This document shows positions 5,981 through 9,605 of a stretch of DNA of 9,605 nucleotides, one piece after another. The stretch covers positions 1 to 9,605 of the forward strand of contig DMYK01000437.1 of NCBI GenBank assembly GCA_003483675.1, read 5' to 3'. Numbering within the stretch: position 1 is the first letter of the stretch; each line of letters starts with the position of its first letter. The stretch comes from Microcoleaceae cyanobacterium UBA11344. GTDB taxonomy: Bacteria > Cyanobacteriota > Cyanobacteriia > Cyanobacteriales > Microcoleaceae. Under the pieces are notes generated by a model, which did not search any database, had not been told where the DNA came from, and was given only the letters and a program-made list of their open reading frames with translations. The position numbers and the translations under genes are program-made.

Positions 5981-6035
5981 GTTCGATGACCCTGATTTGC
6001 GAGATTGACACTTTTTGGCAAATCCGATCAGTCAG

Positions 6036-6104
6036 AAGTGGGTTGATGCAATAGCCCACTTGTATTCTGAGAAATCTGCCTGCCATAATCAATTTAGACA
6101 GGCA
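6036..6104. other. Two adjacent stem-loops in a gene-free stretch
   Basis: AAGTGGG (6036-6042) pairs with CCCACTT (6055-6061) around a 12-base loop. Just after it, TGCCTG (6077-6082) pairs with CAGGCA (6099-6104) around a 16-base loop. They lie between the 59-residue ORF (-) and the tandem repeats. On the plus strand a perfect TTGACA at 6005-6010 precedes them, but no good -10 box follows at the right distance. They could belong to the leader of the minus-strand cluster or to a plus-strand RNA. Confidence 0.35.
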
Positions 6105-6197
6105 CACCCTGAGCGATCAGAAACGCCGGAAGTGACGTGTTAGTAGTGTCCACAATCTTCCACCAACCAGATTTTTTCGGGTAGTGGAGTGACAGCC

Positions 6198-6277
6198 ATC
6201 AGGGCGTTGATCTATCAGGGAGTGATGCCATCAGGGTGCTAATCCATCGGGTAGTTAATCCATCAGGGTGCATCTTT
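6198..6277. repeat. Five tandem 16-bp repeats, consensus about ATCAGGGTGNTAATCC
   Basis: Five head-to-tail units of exactly 16 bases: ATCAGGGCGTTGATCT (6198), ATCAGGGAGTGATGCC (6214), ATCAGGGTGCTAATCC (6230), ATCGGGTAGTTAATCC (6246) and ATCAGGGTGCATCTTT (6262). The ATCAGGG block is best kept and the remainder has drifted. A decayed further copy may precede it (about 6182-6197). Sixteen is not a multiple of three, so this is not a repeated peptide. There are no spacers, so it is not a CRISPR. It resembles an iteron or multi-site operator array, or an old minisatellite. Confidence 0.8.
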
Positions 6278-6282
6278 TAACA

Positions 6283-6298
6283 GCATGGAATTCCATGC
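6283..6298. promoter_or_regulatory. Perfect 16-bp palindrome GCATGGAATTCCATGC
   Basis: The two 8-base halves (GCATGGAA and TTCCATGC) are exactly complementary with no spacer. It starts 5 bases after the last 16-bp tandem repeat and lies 54 bases before an intrinsic terminator. The symmetry suits a dimeric DNA-binding protein. No known operator was recognised. Confidence 0.5.
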
Positions 6299-6351
6299 CA
6301 TCTCAGTCAATTAAAAAAACGCAGATTAACGAGATCTCCCACTCAAGCAGT

Positions 6352-6376
6352 CCTCAGCAAAACGCTGGGGTTTTTT
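6352..6376 (+). terminator. Intrinsic (rho-independent) terminator
   Basis: CCTCAGC (6352-6358) pairs with GCTGGGG (6364-6370), with one G-U pair, around the loop AAAAC. It is followed directly by six T residues (6371-6376). This is a textbook terminator on the plus strand, yet no convincing plus-strand gene lies upstream back to gun4. It may end an unannotated small RNA or stop antisense transcription. Confidence 0.7.
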
Positions 6377-6473
6377 ATGGGCTGCTATTGCTGAACCAGC
6401 CTTCAGGGCGCTGCGGTGATGAGTTTCCCAGCCGACATCCTACCACCGAGTGAATTTTCAAGTATAGCCGGAG

Positions 6474-6501
6474 TCGGGAATCGGGATTCGGGATTCGGGA
6501 G
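6474..6501. repeat. Heptameric tandem repeat TCGGGAT
   Basis: Four consecutive 7-base units: TCGGGAA, TCGGGAT, TCGGGAT and TCGGGAG. It is the same class of heptamer array as the one before gun4 but with a different sequence. It lies 341 bases upstream of the AAA-like ATPase gene, between it and the terminator. Confidence 0.8.
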
Positions 6502-6841
6502 TAGGATGCTTAACTATTAAGGGTTTCAGCAATTGTCCTCACAAGGGCGACTGCTATATTATTAGAAAAAAATGTAAACACAAAGGCTTTTTGGGGTTCT
6601 CGATCGGGCGAGAGTGAAAATTCACGCAACCCTGTGAATAAGTGTAAACAACAAGGGGCGAGGGGTAAGAACCCTCGATCGGAAGATTTAGGATTGCAAA
6701 GATACGATCGAGATTGAGAAAAAGAACGGTGAGTTAGTACATAATGGAGAAAAAAGCACAAAAATTTTCTACCCTAGTCAACTGGCAATAATTGCAATTT
6801 GTCACCAACCTTTCGATCGGACAAAATAGAGGTGCATCATC
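6502..6841 (+). promoter_or_regulatory. Upstream region of the AAA-like ATPase gene with dyads and a possible promoter
   Basis: No credible gene lies in these 340 bases. A possible promoter is TTGAGA (6714-6719), 18 bases, then TACATA (6738-6743). Upstream are overlapping dyads: GTGAA-AA-TTCAC (6614-6625) and ATTCAC-N8-GTGAAT (6620-6639). A direct repeat TGTAAACA occurs at 6573 and 6643, and a hairpin CGAGGG-N7-CCCTCG at 6659-6677. TCGATCGG occurs three times (6600, 6675, 6813). SD GAGGTG at 6829-6834 lies 7 bases before the TTG start and fixes it. The promoter call is the weakest part. Confidence 0.4.
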
Positions 6842-9487
6842 TTGACTAATCAGCAGCAGGTGACAGCAGAAGTAAACTCAACCTATCAATATCAAGTCGG
6901 AGGATATCTGCCTGCTGGTGCCCCCACCTATGTCAGGCGGCCCGCCGACGACGAACTTTACGCAGCACTCAAAGCCGGACACTTCTGCTATGTGCTGAGT
7001 TCGCCGCACATGGGAAAGTCTAGCCTGCTGGTGCAAACCGCGAAAAGGTTGCAAGCAGAAGGTACTGTTTTTGCAGCGATTAACTTGAAAAGCATCAGCA
7101 GCCCAGATATCTCCCCCCAAAAATGGTATGCGGGAATCATGTACCGCATCACCAGCAGTTTGCACCTCACCAATAGGTTTGATGCCATCAAGTGGTGGAA
7201 CGATCGCGAATTACTATCACCGATACAGCGATTGGATATATTTATCGAAAAAGTTCTGCTCAAATCAGTTTCGCAAAATATAGTAATTTTCCTAGACGAT
7301 ATTGACAGCATCCTCAGCTTAAATTTCAGTGTCCATGATTTCTTTGCTTTGCTCCGGGCTGGTTACTCCAAGCGAGCCACTCAGCCAGAATACCAGCGCC
7401 TTACTTTTGCGGTTATGGGAGCAGCACCCCCGTCAGAATTGATGCCAGAGCAAAGCTGCAATCCTTTTCAGATTGGACGGGCAATTAATTTAAGCCGATT
7501 TCAACTGCCAGAAAGTTTGCCGCTTGCAAAAGGATTGGCACTCAAAGCTTTTCGCCCCCAAAAAGTGCTCCAAGCAATCTTAGCTTGGACGGGTGGTCAA
7601 CCGTTTTTGACTCAAAAAGTTTGCTACTTGGTACTTGAATATGGGTCTTTTATAGGCAGAAATTCCGAAGCCCAGCAGGTGGAAAAACTGGTGAAAACCA
7701 GAATTATTAAAAATTGGGAAGATTGGGACGATCCAGAACATTTGAGGACAATTCGCGGACGGATTTTATCTGGAAAATGTGACCCCAGTCGGTTGCTAGC
7801 GCAGTACCAGAAAATTTTGCCACCGAAGGGGCCTGAAAAACCCGTAAAAACCGAGGGAGTCTCTGTCGATTACTCTCCCGAACAAAGGGAATTGGAAATG
7901 TCAGGATTGGTGGTGAAATCTCAAGGTAAATTAATAGTTGGCAACCTAATTTATCAGTCAGTTTTTAATCTATTTTGGGTGGAAAAGGAATTGGGAAATC
8001 TGGCTCCGTACAAACAAGCACTGACAGCATGGCTGGCTTCCGATCGCGAAGATAAATCGCTGTTATTAACTGGTGAAAGTTTGCAGTCAGCTTGGGATTG
8101 GGCGGCGAATAAACAACTCAGTCAAGAACACTATTGGTTCTTGTATCCCGATCGAGATTTGCCTCGAAAACCAGAAGTCGTTGCCACAAAAGTTGTAGAC
8201 ACCAGTGCAGATAGTAATATTCTCAGTCTGCCTCCTTTAGACATTCTTCCAGCTAGCAGCAACGAGCAGAGATTGTACGCTCACATCGCCGACTGCGTGC
8301 AAAAAGAATCGCCAACACAGGTGATCGAACGATTCCGGCAGCTATTTATCGACGGTATGGGCTATCCCGATCGAGAAATTGAAGCAACTTTGTACAGTAT
8401 TGTCTCTGTGAAGCGATCGGATCAGGATTTTAAATATATCCTCCACCGCTGCTGCTACATCCCGATCAACCGCTGGCAGTTGCACTTACAATACAAAGGG
8501 GCGATCGCTCAATTACTGGCTTTATTTAAGCATAATTCTCCCCGATTCGGGATGGAATTTTATATAGTCAAGCGGTTGCAGGAGCAAATAACTTTCTTTA
8601 CAAAAAGTGAAGAATTTGTCACTTTAGAGCGCTTGGTGAAAGCCCTAGAAAAAGAGCCTGAACCGCACCAAAAAGAGTCGAATTGTGCCTTGGGCGAATT
8701 AATTTATCGCTATCCTTATTTATACGGCCATTCTTTGCTGAGCAAGGACAGCATTGAGGAAGACCAACAAACCATCAAACGCCTGCAATCTCAAAGAAGA
8801 CGGCAATTTGAAAGGGATTTATCTCAATATTTAAATTATTTAGTTGAGCCGAGAAATACAGAGATCGGAATTGTGGAGCGGGCGGCAAATCCGACACTTT
8901 TGAACGATGGGGAACTGCACTTAGCTGTCAGGGAATTTGCCGGAAAAGTAGCAGGCGATCGCACCTATAAAGAAGCGGCTCAGTTTTTCCTGAGAGATGC
9001 CAGAAATACTCCATCTTATCAATCGTTTAAAGTTAATTTGTATGAATATTTAATATCTTCTGTCGCACCAGAATACGGCGGGCGTCAATTTAACGATCGC
9101 TTGTACAAGCAGATCAGAAATACATTCCCAGAAAATGACTCGGTGAAGTTAAATAATTTATTGTTAGTTCGGACTTGCCATCAATTGTTCAACTTTTTAG
9201 TAGTAGAAAATATTACCTATCCCAGCCACTACGTTTTTTACGACTTGGTGTACAACCTCGGCCCCAGCAGAACAATGGGTTTATTGCTTAAACTTGTACT
9301 GCTTTCCCGCCAACTTAAACCGGAGTTGGAAAAACGATTTTCTATTTTGTTCAATCACTATGAAGGTAAAGGTTATAATGACATTAAGTGGTTCATCAAA
9401 TCTTTGGAAAATTTGAATGTGGCTTTTGTGGTAAATTTTGGCAAGGTCGATTTGTCTTTAGTTAAAGAGCATCTGATTTTGACTTAA
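6842..9487 (+). CDS. AAA-like (AAA_35/STAND-type) ATPase with a long unassigned C-terminal region
   Basis: An 881-residue protein. Residues about 15-430 are the AAA-like domain common in cyanobacteria: [20 protein letters not shown] (17-36), Walker [10 protein letters not shown] (54-62, serine at 53 where classical P-loops have glycine), Walker [13 protein letters not shown] (147-158), [18 protein letters not shown] (183-200), [13 protein letters not shown] (208-220) and [16 protein letters not shown] (249-264). It closes with the family's usual [12 protein letters not shown] (387-398) and [14 protein letters not shown] (408-421). In relatives this module precedes WD40, TPR or kinase parts. 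Here a linker (about 440-472) leads into roughly 400 helical residues including [15 protein letters not shown] (532-546) and [15 protein letters not shown] (572-586). I recall a CC-x-I-x-INRWQ motif from stand-alone cyanobacterial proteins of unknown function, so this may be a fusion. No membrane segment or effector enzyme is seen. Start: TTG supported by SD GAGGTG; the next in-frame Met (residue 57) lies inside the P-loop. The inferred role is ATP-dependent sensing or signalling. Confidence 0.85.
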   Translation: MTNQQQVTAEVNSTYQYQVGGYLPAGAPTYVRRPADDELYAALKAGHFCYVLSSPHMGKSSLLVQTAKRLQAEGTVFAAINLKSISSPDISPQKWYAGIMYRITSSLHLTNRFDAIKWWNDRELLSPIQRLDIFIEKVLLKSVSQNIVIFLDDIDSILSLNFSVHDFFALLRAGYSKRATQPEYQRLTFAVMGAAPPSELMPEQSCNPFQIGRAINLSRFQLPESLPLAKGLALKAFRPQKVLQAILAWTGGQPFLTQKVCYLVLEYGSFIGRNSEAQQVEKLVKTRIIKNWEDWDDPEHLRTIRGRILSGKCDPSRLLAQYQKILPPKGPEKPVKTEGVSVDYSPEQRELEMSGLVVKSQGKLIVGNLIYQSVFNLFWVEKELGNLAPYKQALTAWLASDREDKSLLLTGESLQSAWDWAANKQLSQEHYWFLYPDRDLPRKPEVVATKVVDTSADSNILSLPPLDILPASSNEQRLYAHIADCVQKESPTQVIERFRQLFIDGMGYPDREIEATLYSIVSVKRSDQDFKYILHRCCYIPINRWQLHLQYKGAIAQLLALFKHNSPRFGMEFYIVKRLQEQITFFTKSEEFVTLERLVKALEKEPEPHQKESNCALGELIYRYPYLYGHSLLSKDSIEEDQQTIKRLQSQRRRQFERDLSQYLNYLVEPRNTEIGIVERAANPTLLNDGELHLAVREFAGKVAGDRTYKEAAQFFLRDARNTPSYQSFKVNLYEYLISSVAPEYGGRQFNDRLYKQIRNTFPENDSVKLNNLLLVRTCHQLFNFLVVENITYPSHYVFYDLVYNLGPSRTMGLLLKLVLLSRQLKPELEKRFSILFNHYEGKGYNDIKWFIKSLENLNVAFVVNFGKVDLSLVKEHLILT

Positions 9488-9515
9488 AAATCACAAAATT
9501 GAGCGAGCAGCGCTA

Positions 9516-9521
9516 TATAAT
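9516..9521 (+). promoter_or_regulatory. -10 box for the terminal antitoxin-like gene
   Basis: TATAAT is a perfect -10 hexamer 32 bases before the ATG at 9554 and 28 bases after the ATPase stop codon. No good -35 lies at the proper distance (TTGAGC at 9499 is only 11 bases upstream), so the strength is uncertain. It suggests the last gene can be transcribed independently. Confidence 0.4.
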
Positions 9522-9553
9522 AGTATTAACTCCAAAAAATCTAGGAAAAACAA

Positions 9554-9605
9554 ATGAAAGCCTTTGAAGTCACAGGAACGATCGACGAAAAAGGTAAATT
9601 ACAGC
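9554..9605 (+). CDS. Antitoxin-like small protein, N-terminus only (runs off the window)
   Basis: ATG at 9554 with AGGA (9543-9546) 7 bases upstream opens a frame reading MKAFEVTGTIDEKGKLQ to the window end. This N-terminus is characteristic of a family of small cyanobacterial proteins (M-x-A-F-E-V-T-G-T-I-D-E-x-G-x-L-x-L), usually the first gene of a two-gene module with a PIN or RelE-type toxin; this is recalled from the family. Only 17 residues are visible, so the partner and full length are unknown. Confidence 0.6.
   Translation, partial: MKAFEVTGTIDEKGKLQ

Noticed and set aside
6198..6277. CRISPR-like reading of the tandem repeats
   Set aside because: The 16-bp units are contiguous with no spacers, too short and too degenerate for CRISPR repeats, and no cas gene is present.
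6268..6453. 61-codon plus-strand frame
   Set aside because: It runs across the palindrome and straight through the intrinsic terminator, starts inside the tandem repeats, and has no SD or homology.
6605..6645. CRP-type binding site in GTGAA-AA-TTCAC / TTCAC-N8-GTGAA
   Set aside because: Spacing and half-sites do not match the TGTGA-N6-TCACA consensus well enough to name a regulator.
6510..6761. 83-codon minus-strand frame upstream of the ATPase gene
   Set aside because: Composition is unlike a protein (Cys/Phe/Ser/Arg-rich), and it covers the presumed promoter region.
1..9605. tRNA, rRNA, transposase or integrase genes
   Set aside because: No cloverleaf with a TTC-type arm, no rRNA signature and no DDE or recombinase motif was seen on either strand by eye.

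Overview
The window reads as chromosomal DNA of a cyanobacterium, most likely a filamentous non-heterocystous one (Microcoleus/Oscillatoria type; the genus is inference). The grounds are seven perfect HIP1 octamers (GCGATCGC at about 700, 1440, 1596, 2112, 5916, 8501 and 8955), a clear gun4 gene for chlorophyll synthesis, heptameric tandem repeats, the CTCTGCGCCCTCTGCGG-type dispersed repeat, and two large STAND/AAA-like ATPases of kinds common in cyanobacteria.

Layout. 1-1440 (+): a DUF2786-family gene broken by one in-frame TGA (151-870), followed closely by a DUF2281-like antitoxin and a MazF/PemK toxin that overlap by 7 bases. 1509-3401 (-): a 630-residue STAND NTPase (putative DNA-binding N-terminus, NB-ARC-like ATPase, TPR tail), convergent with mazF. 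3402-3613: a regulatory-looking gap with three copies of an 11-bp motif and a bulged hairpin, then a 51-codon ORF (+). 4042-4758 (-): gun4, with heptamer repeats just before its start. 4796-5001: apparently non-coding repeat DNA. 5002-5980 (-): a tight row of unrecognised small ORFs (190 aa, a doubtful 65 aa, and 59 aa). 5981-6510: no convincing gene, but much structure: two hairpins, five 16-bp tandem repeats, a perfect 16-bp palindrome, an intrinsic terminator on + with no gene before it, and a TCGGGAT heptamer tract. 6842-9487 (+): an 881-residue AAA-like ATPase joined to a long unassigned C-terminal region. 9554-end (+): the start of an antitoxin-like gene.

How the parts relate. The STAND NTPase, the AAA-like ATPase, the MazF module and the terminal antitoxin-like gene give the window an accessory, possibly defence- or stress-related flavour. 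gun4 is a housekeeping gene sitting among them, so this is not a clean defence island. The least explained parts are the small-ORF cluster with its repeat-rich upstream region (5002-6376) and the C-terminal half of the 881-residue ATPase. All family assignments come from recognising sequence motifs by eye; no database search was run.
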